Positions 37,606 through 49,900 of a DNA stretch of 64,000 nt are shown one piece after another. Position 1 is the stretch's first letter, and each line of letters starts with the position of its first letter. Source of the DNA: Adiantum capillus-veneris. Lineage: Eukaryota; Streptophyta; Polypodiopsida; Polypodiales; Pteridaceae. A model generated the notes under the pieces. That model ran no database searches, was not told where the DNA came from, and saw only the letters and a list, made by a program, of their open reading frames with translations. The stretch is taken from positions 54,393,905 through 54,457,904 of the forward strand of contig CM043962.1 in NCBI GenBank assembly GCA_014529385.2, in the 5' to 3' direction. Position numbers and translations under genes: made by a program.

Positions 37606-38997
37606 TTTTCTTGCATAACCTTTTGCAACAAGTTGAGCCTTAAAGAGATCAATCTCACCATCTGGCTTACATTTCAAGTTGTGAACCCACTTTGTACCAA
37701 TGGCCTTTTTTTCCAGGAGGCAAATCACATGAGGTCCATGTATCATTATCTATAAGTGCATCATATTATGATTGCATGGCAGCCATCCAATTTTCTAAAT
37801 TATGTGCTTCATCAAAAGACAGAGATTCATCAACATCACATAACCTAGAAACAACCAAATCATAGCAATCTGATGCATAAGATGCATGGTGAGAACCTCA
37901 ACGAGTATGACTAGACAAAGGTGCATCCAATTTATTGTCACGCAAAGTATACACCCACCATTTTGGCATACCTCTAGCATGCTCATTATCATTCCTTTCT
38001 ACATCAAGTACATCTGCATCAATAATAGGTTGATATGTAACATTTTTAGAAACCCCCATAGGCTGTACATTTTTTCCATATGAATCTAAATTCAAATTTC
38101 CACCATTGAAAAGAGGCAACAAACTGTCATAAATATCTTGTGAGCTTACATTAATGTCTCTAGTACATGAGATCAAGGGCTGGACAAAATCTTCCACAAA
38201 CACAACATCACGTGAAACCAAGATATACTTTGTTTGTGGATGGTACAACTTGTAACCTTTACTTTCAGCACTATAGCCAACAAAAATACATTTGACAACC
38301 TTATCATCCAATTTTTTGCGTTGTGTTTGTGGCACCAAAGCATAAACCAAACATCCAAAAACGCAAATGTGATCAACAGATGGCTTTCGATCACGCCATG
38401 CTTCATAATGAGTCATAGACTACAAAGCTTTCATAGGACACCTATTAAGTACATAAGTAGCACACATGATCGCCTCAAGCCAAAACGAATGTGGAAAAGC
38501 TTGACTCTTACATACATCGTGCCATCTCTGTAAGCGACTTGTTTTTCCTCTTAGCAACATCATTTTGATGAGGTGTATACGGCCCTGTACATTGGTGTTT
38601 TATCCCATGAATAGCCGGAAATGCATTAAACTCATGAGACATATACTCACCCCTCGATCGGAATGGAGGGTTCCCATAGTACATTTCGAGACGTTTTCAT
38701 CCATAGCCAGAAATTTCTTGAAGCACATAAACACTTCGAACTTAGCTTTAACCGGATACACCCATGCATGCCTTGATTAATCATCAATGAAAGTCACAAA
38801 GTAAAGTTAATTTCCCAAGGACAGAGTTTGCATGGACCATAAACATTACTATACACAAGTTGCAACCTGCATGTAGCTCTTATTAAACCATCTTTGGAAA
38901 CTTTGAACACTACATCTTACCCAAAATACAACCTTTACAAACATGCTTCAGAGGTGCTTCAAGAGGCGACAAAGAAGCAACCATATCAAATTTTTGC
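37606..38997 (-). mobile_element. Old copia fragment, same family as copia-1
   Basis: The fragment corresponds to about 110-1484 of the window: the integrase and the integrase-RT linker of copia-1, in the same orientation. It includes HYEAWRDRKPSVDHICVFGC and FVGYSAESKGYKLYHPQT. Both ends are truncated. The younger copia-2 inserted at its right end; across that insertion the older sequence passes straight into element F. Several breaks. Confidence 0.85.
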
Positions 38998-39002
38998 AAT
39001 CT

Positions 39003-39279
39003 TGTTGAAGATGATGAAACAGGAAACAGAAGGAAGACAGCAACTCAGAGTAGGAAGAAGATGGAGAAGGAGAAGACACAGAGCTTGCGTACGAGATCTC
39101 TGTAGTCTGTCTCTCTGTATTAGAATAATAGAGTATACAAACTCAGAGCTACAAAGCTTATATGAAACCCTAAGAGATAAGCTGTCCTTTTACACCAGAT
39201 GTCCAGGGGGAAAAACCCAGTGGGAGAAAAGTGCCCCTGGTGAAGCGCGTATACACACTAACACTACTACATGTCTACA
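39003..39279 (-). repeat. 3' LTR of copia-2
   Basis: 277 bp with TGTTGAAGATG ... ATGTCTACA ends. On the minus strand it is preceded by the polypurine tract CAGGGGGGATT at about 39280-39290. Confidence 0.93.
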
Positions 39280-39326
39280 AATCCCCCCTGTAGTGATAGT
39301 GTGAATCCGTACAAGGTAGCAAATCG

Positions 39327-42300
39327 TCATGTGTATGAGAGTAAGCCCAAAGCTGTTCGGAAAGCTTCAAACTTTTCTCGTGATAACGCCTTCGTAAATA
39401 GATCTGCAATGTTATCCTGTGTAGGACAGTAAGTTAGTGTGATCTCCCCTGCATGTAGCCTTTCCCTGACATAGTGGTAGTGAACCTCTATGTGCTTTGT
39501 TCTTGCATGAAATACTGGATTCCTTGCAACTGCCATAGCACTCTGACTGTCAGTGAAAATGGTAGTGGGTGCCTGTTGACACTCACAAAGATCTGCCAAT
39601 AACCTACGTATCCATACACAATCAACTGTTGCCGTGAAAGCTGCCCTGTACTCAGCTTCACAAGTTGATGTAGCCACTGTGGGTTGCTTCTTGCTTAGCC
39701 AAGATATACATGCATTTCCCAAGAAAAAATAATTCCCACTTGTGGAATGTCGTGTGTCATAATCACCAGCCCAATCTGAATCGCTATAACCAAGAAGCTG
39801 CATAGAACTGTGCTTTCCATACATATCCCCCCTTGGAAAGAACATGGAAAGATTAGGGGTACCTGAAAGGTAACGAAGTATGCGCTTCACAGCCTGCCAA
39901 TGATGCATACCTGGGCTGTGCATAAATCTGCTTGCTTGTGAAACCCCAAATTGAATGTCTGGACAAGTGTTGCCTGCCAAATATATCAAGCAACCAACCG
40001 CTGCTGCATAAGTATGTACATCAAAAGGTTCTCCAGCATCGTGCATGCTCAACTTTGATCCAGTTTCTACGGGTGTAGAGATCGGTTTACAATTTTGCAT
40101 ACCAAACTTGTCCAAAATTTTATGCAAATATTTTGCCTGCAACATGTATATGCCATCCTCTGATTGCACAAACTGAATACCCAAGTAATAATGTAGCAAA
40201 CCAAGATCAGACATCTCAAAGGTTTTTCTCAAAGCATTTTTAAACGCTTCAATTTCATCTGCAGTATTGCCTGTAAGAAGCATATCATCCACACATAAAG
40301 TGTTAGAATAATGAGAACTCCATCTCTCTTTTTGACATACAAAGTACTTTCTGTTGGACTATTCTGAAATCCTTGGCCAATCAAATAAGTATGTATCTTC
40401 TCATACCATGCTCTTGGAGCCTGTTTGAGACCATACAAAGCTTTACGCAATCTACATACCTTTTTCTCTTGACCTTTTACAACAAAACCACTTGGTTGAC
40501 TTACATAAACTTCTTCCTGCAAATCACCATTCAAAAAAGCAGTTTTGATATCCAACTGATGCACTTTCCAACCATGATGAGCAGTAATTGCAACTAGTGA
40601 TCTAACTGTGGACGCACGAGAAGTAGGAGCAAAGGTTTCATCATAATCTATGCCTTTCTGTTGCGCATAGCCTTTTGCCACAAGCCTTGATTTGTACCTG
40701 TCAACAGTACCATCTTGTTTCCTTTTTACCTTAAAAACCCACTTTGTACCAATAGGCTTTTTACCTATAGGCAAGTCCACTAGATCCCATGTATGATTCT
40801 TATGAATAGAATCAATTTCTTGCTGCATAGCATCTTTCCACTGAACACACTCTAAAGCTTGTTCAAATGAATCAGGCTCATCTGCATCACAAAGAGTGCT
40901 AAAGCAAGCCAAATCTACTTGCTCTCTGCCAAAAGTAGTACCAGCACGTGTTTTTCGTGGCAACGGTGCATCCAACTTGCTATCCTGCAAAGTTTTCTGA
41001 ACCCATTTAGGCAAGGTTCTTTCTTCCCTGAGAACTTCTTGCTCTTCACGCACAATTTCCTCTACATCATGAGGTGTCACATGCTGATCAAAAGATTGAT
41101 CAAGATTATCAACCTGTTGTGATTCTTGATTCTCCACAAAAGAAGGAAGCAAACCATCAAATACATCATGTGTTTGCATATGAGGTACATCAAAAGCAAC
41201 CATAGGTTGAGCAGTAGTTTCTGCAAAAATTACATCATGACTTTCAAAAATCTTGTTTGTAGTAGGATTGTAAAGTCTATAACCTTTACTTCCACTACTG
41301 TACCCCACAAATATACATTTGATTGCCTTATCATCAAGCTTCCCACGTAACTGCTGAGGGATGTGAGCATAAGCAAGACAACCAAAAACACGAAGATAAC
41401 TGACTGAAGGTTTTCTGTCATACCAAGCTTCATATGGAGTAATGGTTTTCAAGGCACGAGTAGGACACCTGTTCAAAACATGTGTTGCACAAGCAACTGC
41501 CTCCATCCATAGCTTATGAGGCAAACTCTTAGCCTTGAGCATACATCTAGCCGTCTCCATTAAAGACTTGTTCTTCCTTTCTGCAACACCATTCTGTTGT
41601 GGTGTGTATGGCATAGTGCATTGGTGTTTAATGCCTTTCTTTCCCAAAAAATCCTTAAATGCACCTGACATGTATTCACCTCCTCGATCGGTACGAAGAG
41701 TCTGTACTTTGCAACCTGTTTCATTTTCAACCATGGTGACATAATGTTGAAAAACTGCAAACACATTTGACTTTTATTTGAGTGGATACACCCAACAAAA
41801 CCTGGAAAAGTCATCAATTAAGGTCACAAAATAAAGGCTGTTTCCTATAGATGGCGTTCTCATAGGACCACATACATCACTGTGTACAAGCTGCAACTTT
41901 CGTGTTGCTCTAACTGAACCATCCTGCGAAAATGCAAATCTGTGCATCTTTCCAAGAACGCAATCTTCACATACATGTCTTGGTGGCATCTCCAATAAAG
42001 ACAAATCATGCACCATATTATGACGTTGTAAAGTCATCAAACTTCCATAACCAACATGCCCAAATCTAGCATGCCACAACTCAGCATCTTGCATGGCTTG
42101 AGTCTTTGTTTCTGCAATACATACCTGAATCTGCTTTTCATAACGATCTAGCACAAATAGTCCATTTTCCAGCGTACCTGTAGTGATAAGAGAATAACCA
42201 TTCTCTCGATCTCGTACAACACATCTGTCATCCTCAAAAATGACCCGAAGACCATTTTTTGCAAGAGAGGATACAGACAACAAATTCTTCTTGATTCCTG

Positions 42301-42499
42301 GAACATATAAGACATCTGGCAAGCATAAATCTGAACCATCTGAAATGGTAATCAAAATCTTACCAACGCCTTTGATTGGATAAGAAGCATTATTTGCACA
42401 TGTCACCTTCTTTCTTGCTGGAGCTGCATCCAATGAACAAAACAAATCCTTCCTTGAAGTAATATGCCTGGATGCACCACTATCAAAGTACCAAATCAT
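39327..42499 (-). pseudogene. copia-2 protease-integrase-RT-RNase H
   Basis: The protease has WYFDSGASRHITS near 42480. A GAG-pre-integrase region (LWHARFGHVGYGSL) comes next. The integrase has HSDVCGPMRTPS and YTPQQNGVAERKN. The RT has WVFKVKRKQDGTVDRYKSRL, QLDIKTAFLNGDL and the MDDMLLTGN part of the catalytic region. The RNase H contains SDWAGDYDTRHSTSGNYFF and CEAEYRAAFTA. It is carried in three long minus-strand frames, so the element is close to intact. Confidence 0.92.
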
Positions 42500-43509
42500 T
42501 TGTGTCTTTTCAACACTGTAAGCAGAAAAATCTGAACATACTACGAAAGCATAAGAATCCTGCACAAAGTTTGCAAACTCTTCTTTAGCTGTAGAAGGAT
42601 CACCAGAAGCTGAAACAACCAAACTTGACTCTTTCTTCTTTTCTTTAGCAATTCGCTTTTTACACTCACTAATGTAGTGACCAGGTTTCTTGCAGTAGTG
42701 ACATTTACCTTTCTTCTTGGACTTGTCGGAATCACCTTTAGACTTCTCTGAAGATTGTCCTACACCAGACTTGGAGTAATGAGCACTCTCTTTACCCTTG
42801 TTTTTGTTCTGTACAACAAGAGCATGATCCATACCATCCACCTGTAAAGACTTGTTCTTACGTGATTGATCCTCCTGCAATAGCAAAGCCACTAACTCTT
42901 CAAAATGAAGAGGCTCAGGATTAGCTCGCAAAGACAGAGTCAAAGAAGTCTAAAAAGTCAAAGAAGATGGTGGTAGTGAATTGAGTGTTTTGGAAACCAA
43001 GTCCTTCTCTGGAATCACTTCATCAATGCTAAGCAATTGCTCTTTAAGATCCCTGATTTTTGTAAGATGCTCGACAATATCGTCACCTTCGTCCATTTGT
43101 ATTTTGTTAAGTTGTTTCTTCAAAAACTCTATTCTGGCAGCGTTTCTTCCTCCAAACATAGCTTGCAGAGTGTTCCAAGCATCCTCAGAAGTTCTGCAAG
43201 ATCTGATATGTGGTGTGATTGTCCTCTTTATGGTTAAGGCAATCACGGCCATAGCTTGTGCATCTTTAGTATCCCATCTCTTTTACTCTGGAGTGACTTG
43301 TGAGGGTCCTGCACCAACAGCTGCACCACGACCAGGCGTGGCAGGTGCAATGCTAACTGGACGAACTTCATCTCCACATACATAATCCCACAATCCTTAA
43401 CCAACCAAAACATTTTTGGCCATAAAAGACCAAAGAGAATAGTTGGTACCATCTAATTTGTCTTCGGATGTAAACGCACCAAAAATCTCTTTCTCCGTAG
43501 ATTGAGCCA
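42500..43509 (-). pseudogene. copia-2 gag
   Basis: The minus-strand gag starts MAQSTEKEIFGAF and has the copia gag pattern KLDGTNYSLWSFM. Next comes TIKRTITPHIRSCRTSEDAW and a CCHC knuckle, CHYCKKPGHYISEC, near 42660-42705. A few breaks separate its parts. Confidence 0.85.
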
Positions 43510-43916
43510 TACTGTAGATGCACACAAGAGAGCAAAAGATCCTCCAAGCGATTCACAAATCTCCTCTCCAATCCAAGCAAAACTCTACTCAAAATCTCAG
43601 CACAAAGCTAAGACAAGCTGCTTCCCAAAAGAGCTGTTTACCTGAAGAAAATCTGTCAAAAAGCACACCCTCTTGATCTAAACGCCTCCGAAAAGTAACT
43701 TCTGCTACGCTGCTCGGAACAAAATTCTGAGGGCTCGAACGGCTTCGAAAGGGGGGTAAAACCCCAGGTCACAGGTCACCTGTTTAGAATACTCCCGGAA
43801 CGTCGAGGATGCTCCCACGAGCAAATTTTCCGAAAACTGCCTGAAAACTGCGATTGCGCGCGCGGATGCGAAAACGCAAGTAGCGGCTCTGGAAATCACC
43901 TTGCTCTGATACCAAT

Positions 43917-44193
43917 TGTTGAAGATGATGAAACAGGAAACAGAAGGAAGACAGCAACTCAGAGTAGGAAGAAGATGGAGAAGGAGAAGACATAGAGCTT
44001 GCGTACGAGATCTCTGTAGTCTGTCTCTCTGTATTAGAATAATAGAGTATACAAACTCAGAGCTACAAATCTTATATGAAACCCTAAGAGATAAGGTGTC
44101 CTTTCACACCAGATGTCCAGGGGGAAAAACTCAGTGGGAGAAAAGTGCCCCTGGTGAAGCGCGTATACACATTAACACTACTACATGTCTACA
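43917..44193 (-). repeat. 5' LTR of copia-2 with adjacent primer site
   Basis: The partner of 39003-39279. Next to it, 43901-43914 is the complement of TGGTATCAGAGCAA, the initiator-methionine tRNA primer site. Confidence 0.93.
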
Positions 44194-44207
44194 AATCTCC
44201 CCAACTT

Positions 44208-44987
44208 AAGGATTTCAAATGTCCTCATCTTGAGAAAAAGTAAGGGTACACCTAATCTTTACTATCTCGATCATCATTATGTCCAAAACGGTGGTGTCCT
44301 TAGTCTGCTTCACTTGCTACTATTGCTCCATTAGTAAGATGTGAACAAGTGTTTCAATAATATTCCAACTCTCTACATTCAAAGCGTCAAATCTAGCGTG
44401 GAGGGTCTTGCACATTAGCGACATAAGCTCTTTGTGGTTGCCTATCACTGAAGCTCTGATTCTTTTTAGTTATTCTTGTAGTCCCTTGTTCTTTCATCAA
44501 AGGTTTTTCTCATAGTAAAGCATTTTGTACAGTTGTAGGTTTCCGGGCTTCCAATCACGAGCTAATTGGTTATCTTAAACCTTGAGAAAGCGAGCTACCT
44601 ACTGCTCTATGGTCATTAGTGGTGTGTAACATTTAAGCCTTACAAACTTTGAGTAGTACTCTTCCAAGAATAAGCTGTATTGTTTCAATCTAAAGAACTC
44701 ATTCATCTTTATCGCTTCATGATCAGGGGGTAAGTATCTTTTCTTCACGTCTTGTTTGATTTTCCACCAACTCTGAGAGCTCTCCAACCTCTCTCCAACA
44801 CTCCCATGTCATGACAATGTTGTTTACACCATAATTTTACTTCTCTTGAGAGATAGAACATCCCTAGCATTGCTTGATTTACAGGTGTGGTCCTTGCAGC
44901 GGAGAAGTAATCATCCATAGCTTCAATCCATACTTCTACATCTTTCTCAATGTCAGCACCCCCTCCTTGAAAAGAAGGTGGTTGCAT
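44208..44987 (-). pseudogene. Element F gag, left copy
   Basis: Minus-strand frames show MQPPSFQGGGADIEKDVEVW, AARTTPVNQAMLGMFYL and VKKRYLPPDHEAIKMNEFFRLKQ. These are typical of Ty3 gag capsid (the retrotransposon gag family). The coding part then decays toward 44208, where the polypurine tract GTTGGGGAGA lies. Decayed. Confidence 0.7.
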
Positions 44988-45122
44988 TTGTTTGAGTAAT
45001 AATTTCTTCTCCTAAATTTTCGTGTAATTAGCATCGTTCTAAGGGTTTTCCAACGTAAAAGTGAATTGAAGATTTTCCTTAGTGTACTCATATATTAACA
45101 TCTTATAATAGCTCAAAACACT

Positions 45123-45366
45123 AAGGTATATTCCAAATTTAGACTTATCCAGTCCACTAATACTCAATCACATGACTTAACCAATCATGACTTACCCACT
45201 CCATCAAAACTCAGTCAAATGACTTATCCCATCGTGAATTAATGAATCTATTAAAACTCCATCACATAACTTAACCAATCATGACTTATCTCAATCACAT
45301 GACTTAACCAGTCATGGCTTATCCAATTCACCAGAACTCACTTATATGACTTAACCAGTCATACAG
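45123..45366. repeat. Degenerate tandem repeats in element F leader
   Basis: About five units of 45-60 bp are built on CACATGACTTAACCAATCATG and ACTTATCC..TC, between the gag start and the primer site. Each unit includes an imperfect inverted pair (CATGACTTAA / TCATGACTTA), so folded RNA structure is possible. Confidence 0.65.
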
Positions 45367-45595
45367 TTTTTTTTTTAAGAAAAAAAACTCAATCTTTTTA
45401 TTCATAAAGACATCAAAGTGTCATATAGGTATCTAGAAAACTCTCTCAATGAGAAAATACAACAGAAGTTTCAACCACAAGTGTGATACACATCAACTAA
45501 TGTGTGGTAATATCTATGTGAGCCAGGTAATGGGTATAGAAAACCATACACACGAGGAAGCTTGAAGTAGCCAATTAAATCTTTTTTAACCTAGA

Positions 45596-45606
45596 CTCTC
45601 ATACCA
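45596..45606 (-). other. Primer-binding site of element F
   Basis: The minus strand reads TGGTATGAGAG two bases from the LTR end. It differs at one base from the usual initiator-methionine site TGGTATCAGAG. Confidence 0.6.
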
Positions 45607-45608
45607 AT

Positions 45609-47774
45609 TGTGAGGTCCCCAACCCCGAGAAGCTTGGGGTGACTTGATAGATGGCCTTCCTTTATTCTAGAGTTCTGTTAATGACACCCTACTCCGTTTC
45701 CATGATTACGAGATACGAGCAACAAAAGAGAGGTAGTGCTCTATCCATCGTGATCATGAACATAAGAGTCATACACCAGAGGCCACGTTGATAATCAATG
45801 GATTTTAATGGGAGCTTATTCCTGCATCGCAAAAAAAAAAAATCATTTACATACTTAAGATTTATAAACAATACCTTTTTTTCCACGTTTAAGAGGCACC
45901 ACCGCCATTCATAAATCATAGGTGTGATATGACACTTATACTTAACTAACTAATAATATTGTGAAAAGTACCCAACTAATCGGGTCCACCCGTTTGTAGA
46001 CATATATCTGTTAGGATACTAGGCTCCCACTTTTCACACCACACTCACCCGTTCTTCTTGTTTTTCAATTACTACCACACTATTTTACAAATACCAACAT
46101 TATTCTTTTATTAGTTTGGGACAGAGATTCTTTTATACATCCCTTCAAACAATACCAAAACAATTTAAACAAAGCCTAATGAAGACAGTCCTATATTTCA
46201 AATAAAAGAAATTTCCAATTTCTTATAAGTTTGTAGCTACCCGTGGACTTCCCTTGTCTAACCCACAGAGCCTTTGAAAACGATTTATTTATTCGCTAAT
46301 CGTGAATTGTACAACCTTTCCATCTCGCTAACCACGAGGCATCTCACTAACCACCAGGCATCTTGCTAACCATGAGGGATAAAAAGATAGTGGATAACCT
46401 CAGCTTAATCTCCGCTAACCGCGAGAGATAAAAAGAGAGTCAATAACCTCAGATTAATGTCTGCTAACCACAGGATCATCTTGGTAACCACGAGGCATCT
46501 TGCTAACCACAAGGCACCTCGCTAACCGCAAGGCATCTCCCTCCCCGACGAGGAACGAAATATGTTCTTTCAAAAATTCTTCTTTTTAAATGATTCTTCA
46601 AACATGATCAACCAACTTTGCATATCAACCAGTAAAAACTTATTAAACAATAACAATTTAACAAACAGTGATAATTTTTAAAACAATTCTTTTACTAATC
46701 TATGAAAACATATGCTTGTTTCTTGTGATAGAATCACGTCTCTTGGACGGTTTAAGAGAATCCCTATGCTTGGATTCCCAGTCCAATATAAATAGCAATG
46801 CAGAATTATAAATTTGTCTTACCAGATTGGTGACATGTTTGATTACCTCCCATATTTGAGGTTTGGCATTTTCAACTTCTTTCAAAGTTGATTTCTCTAT
46901 ATGAGTTATGATTGGAGTAGATGATACCATCCTTTGCACCCTCCTTCGGGGTGGAACGACAGGCGCATCCTTGGAGCTTCGGGTCACTCGCTTTGGGGCC
47001 ATCATATTACAAAAAAGAAAAGGAAAGCTTCACAGTGAAAAGCATAGTTATGGTTTTCTTGCTTGTCGAGAATATTGTAAGAGGGAGAGAAAGGAAACTC
47101 AACAATCCGCGAGATGACACAATGGTGATAGAGATAGAGATGAGTCGAGGGAGAGAAGGTAACTCTGGCGTTATGGAAAGAGATCTTTTGCTTCTAGAAA
47201 CTCCTGTGTGTGTATCTTGAAAGTGAGGGAAGGTGGGCCTTTATACAGGCTCTCAAGAGCCAAAAGCAAAGCTAAGAAGAGCAAAAAGCAGAGAGAGAGG
47301 CTCACGTGGATTTGCAGCTTTAAAAGAAAAACAATTATTTTTTCTTCGGACACATAGCTTGATGCATGATTTTGAGTCTCTTATTTTAGAAAAAGTTTGT
47401 CTTCCAAGAAAAGAAGCTCTAAACTTGACTTACTTATCTTTCTTCTCTAAAAGTATTCCTTCTTTCTTAAAAATACTCTTTCTAATTCTTCTCTTCCTAA
47501 AATACTCCTCATTTCCTAAAATTACTCTCTCTTTCCTAAAGATACTCCTTTTTTGAGGATCAACTCTTATGTCTAGATCTAGTTTTGAGGATTAAGTGTC
47601 CAATATCAACCTATTCTTTCCAAGTAAATAAAGGCCATAATTAATAGTTCCAGCCTTCGAATTCCCCTCCGATCGTTCCGTTGGAACGCTTTATGACTTA
47701 ACAAAATTCAAACATTAAACACTTTATCAAAGTAAATGAAATAGTTTTATTCAAAAATGTTGGGTACATTACCA
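45609..47774 (-). repeat. LTR of element F
   Basis: This 2,166-bp segment starts TGTGAGGTCCCC and ends GGTACATTACCA, with a primer site on one side and a polypurine tract on the other. It serves as 5' LTR for the left internal copy and 3' LTR for the right one. It holds a tandem array (46294-46538) and a 101-residue minus-strand ORF (47005-46700). That ORF starts MMAPKRVTRSSKD and has a basic, Pro-rich N-terminus. A splice-donor-like CTGGTAAGAC reads on the minus strand near 46820. Confidence 0.65.
46294..46538. repeat. Tandem array in F LTR
   Basis: About ten copies of a degenerate 18-20 bp unit, CTAACCACGAGGCATCTCG. Some are separated by a longer unit containing GATAAAAAGA and AACCTCAG, which itself occurs twice (46374 and 46426). 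Confidence 0.8.
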
Positions 47775-48215
47775 TCTCCCCAACTTGAGGATTCGAGATG
47801 TCCTCATCTCAAGAAAAACTAAGGGTACTCCAACTCTTATTTCTAGCTTGATCATCATTATGGCCAAAAGGGTGGTGTTTGTAGTCTTCTTCATTTGTTA
47901 CTGTTGTTACATTAGTCAGACGGGGATAAGTGTTTTGGCAATGTCTCAACTCTATACATTCAAAGCATAGAACATTCAAACATGGAGGATCTTGCGTATT
48001 AGCAGCATAAGTGCTTTGTGGTTGTTTATCATTGAAGCTCTGATTCTGTTCAATTCTTCTAAGTCCCTTGTTCTTTCATTAGGGGTTTTGCTCATAGTAA
48101 TGAATCTTGTATAGTTGTAGGTTTTAGGGCTTTCAATCGCGAGTTAATTGGTTCTCTTAAACCTTGACAAAGGCGAGCTACTTGTTGCTCTATGGTCATG
48201 AGTTGTGTGTAACAT
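47775..48215 (-). pseudogene. Element F gag 3' part, second copy
   Basis: It aligns along its whole length to 44196-44640 (same order and strand), with about 20 percent difference by eye. It starts at the polypurine tract and is cut at 48215 by the LTR of element I. No intact frame. Confidence 0.75.
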
Positions 48216-49360
48216 TTTCAGGAGTTTTTTGGAAGAAGTGATTGTGCATATGTTCATACCCATGCATGGTGCATAGAATAAAGGATTGCCCATTTGCCAG
48301 AGCCAGGTGGTTACGTGGGGCCCACATGTGTACAGGTAGGACAAGGTGTACATAGTGCATCGATTTTCATCGTTACCAGTAGCAGTGTGTTTTTTCTACA
48401 ATAATGAGGAGTTGGTAGCATGTTAAAATTCTCGAGGAAGCTATCCGCGGGCGGACGATATGAGGTAAGCAGGTGCGTTAGATGGAATCTAGTGGCGTCA
48501 GGACGTCGAATAGGGTCAATACTTGCACGCGGATAAGTACAGACACGACGTGGGTGTTTTCTTGTGATACTTATGCAGAAATTTCATCATGAGGACCATA
48601 TTTTGGGACCACTTCACGTGGTGGCGGGATGCATTATTGAAACAAGTCGAGTGCCAGGTGTGCGTATGGATGCAAAAAGGTGACAACTATGCACTGCGAG
48701 GTCAGTTTTTGGCCTATTCGGGGCCCGTTTGAGGTCATCTAAAAGGCCAAGGGTGCCCAACTAAAAAATCTAAGTATGGGAACTGAAAAAACAGAGAGAA
48801 GACCAGAAAAAATGTGGAGAAGAGAGGAGGAACAGCCGCAGCTGTGTTTTTGGGGTTTTTGGAACCTGTTTTGGCCGTAAACTGCTCATCCGATGTCGGA
48901 TTTGAGCACTTTGACATTGTAGACTGGGGTTTTGGGCTGTTCTGGACGCGATGGCACTGCCATTTTGCCAAATTCCTCACTCTTTTTCTGTTGTTTTTGT
49001 TGTGTAAGTTTCTCCTATGAGCGAAGCTTCTTCTCCAATTTGTGATTGTATCTGGTATATTTTACCTATTTTGTGTGAGCTATTTTCCCCTTGGTGTTGG
49101 CCCAAGCTCATTTGTATCTAATTATCAGAAGTTCCCCTCTTTTGAGCTGAGTTTTTTGGGTGTGTGTGTGTGTGTGTGTGTGTCTCTGTGTGGAGTGGGC
49201 AAGTGGATAGTCTCTCTCCTCTCACTCCATAGGTGTGTTCCCTGTCTCGGTCAGGTGTGTTGTGTAAGCCGAGTGGTGCTCCATAGAGTGTGTGTGTATC
49301 TTCCCAAGAGTGTGTGTCGGGTTGTTATAGAGGCGTTCTGTGTGTTTCCATCCCGCTCAC
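48216..49360 (+). repeat. 5' LTR of element I
   Basis: About 1,145 bp, homologous to the B LTRs in reverse orientation. It ends CATCCCGCTCAC before ATTCTTTTGGTGCC. The start is degenerate (TTTCAGGAG where B has TGTCAGGAG). It contains a GT microsatellite at about 49159-49183. Confidence 0.85.
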
Positions 49361-49366
49361 ATTCTT

Positions 49367-49386
49367 TTGGTGCCCCCACGGAGGAT
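49367..49386 (+). other. Primer-binding site of element I
   Basis: TTGGTGCCCCCACGGAGGAT a few bases after the LTR. It is the same as in A and H and one base different from the B site (TTGGCGCC). Confidence 0.7.
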
Positions 49387-49435
49387 CTTCTTCGAGTACC
49401 TTCTGCTTCGAGCTTCAAGCTTTGAGATTCGGGAT

Positions 49436-49520
49436 TACAGGTTGCAGGTAGCAGGTTACAGGTTATAGGTTACAGGGACAGGTACAAGTACAGGTGATTC
49501 ACATAGGTACAGGTAGCTGG
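49436..49520. repeat. Hexamer-like repeats in I leader
   Basis: About a dozen variants of CAGGTT and CAGGTA in a row just after the primer site. The same array, reversed, is at 21170-21260 in B, so it is a conserved part of this family's leader. Confidence 0.7.
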
Positions 49521-49900
49521 AGTACAGTGATATACTAGCAGTGGTGTCACTTGCAATTGTTGTGGGTATGCATCATTTGGCGCCTGTTTGAGGGCATTTT
49601 CTGTTGGATTGTACGTTACTTGTGGAAACTTCCATTGTACACATTTGTGGAGCTATATTTGGTTTTATTTGGCAGTCCCAGCCATTTCTGAGACTTGGTC
49701 TGGAAGATAGTCATTTCTGAGACTTGACTATACGAGATTTGTATAAGCCTTCGTGTGAGGGTCGATAGCGTGAGGTTTTATTGAGCTGGGGGATTCTCAA
49801 ATGTGGAGATCCTTTCAGTGATACAGGTAGCTAGAGCACCCTTTTCGTGACCTCGCCATAGGCTATGAACTAGTGAGTCCTACTTGATGCTCGAGTTCTA

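Larger units (their letters stand above)
39003..44193 (-). mobile_element. Ty1/copia element copia-2, nearly whole
   Basis: The 5,191-bp element has 277-bp LTRs and the perfect duplication AATCT at 38998-39002 and 44194-44198. On the minus strand it has primer site, gag, PR, INT, RT, RNase H and polypurine tract in the Ty1/copia order. It looks nearly whole, with only a few breaks. The LTRs differ at about 6 of 277 positions by my hand count, so the insertion is fairly recent. Confidence 0.95.
44196..48215 (-). mobile_element. Gag-only LTR element F (TR-GAG-like), internal-LTR-internal
   Basis: A complete LTR (45609-47774) has an internal region on each side in the same orientation. The left internal region (44196-45608) runs from primer site through gag to a polypurine tract in only about 1.4 kb, leaving no room for pol. 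The right one (47775-48215) is the 3' end of a second copy. Small gag-coding, pol-less elements of this kind are known in plants as TR-GAG. The left copy ends flush at its polypurine tract with no LTR beyond it, and the right copy is cut by element I. Confidence 0.65.

Noticed and set aside
49042-49425. 127-residue plus-strand ORF with Val-Cys repeats
   Set aside because: It lies over the GT microsatellite and the LTR end of element I, and the frame is not kept in the LTRs of B.
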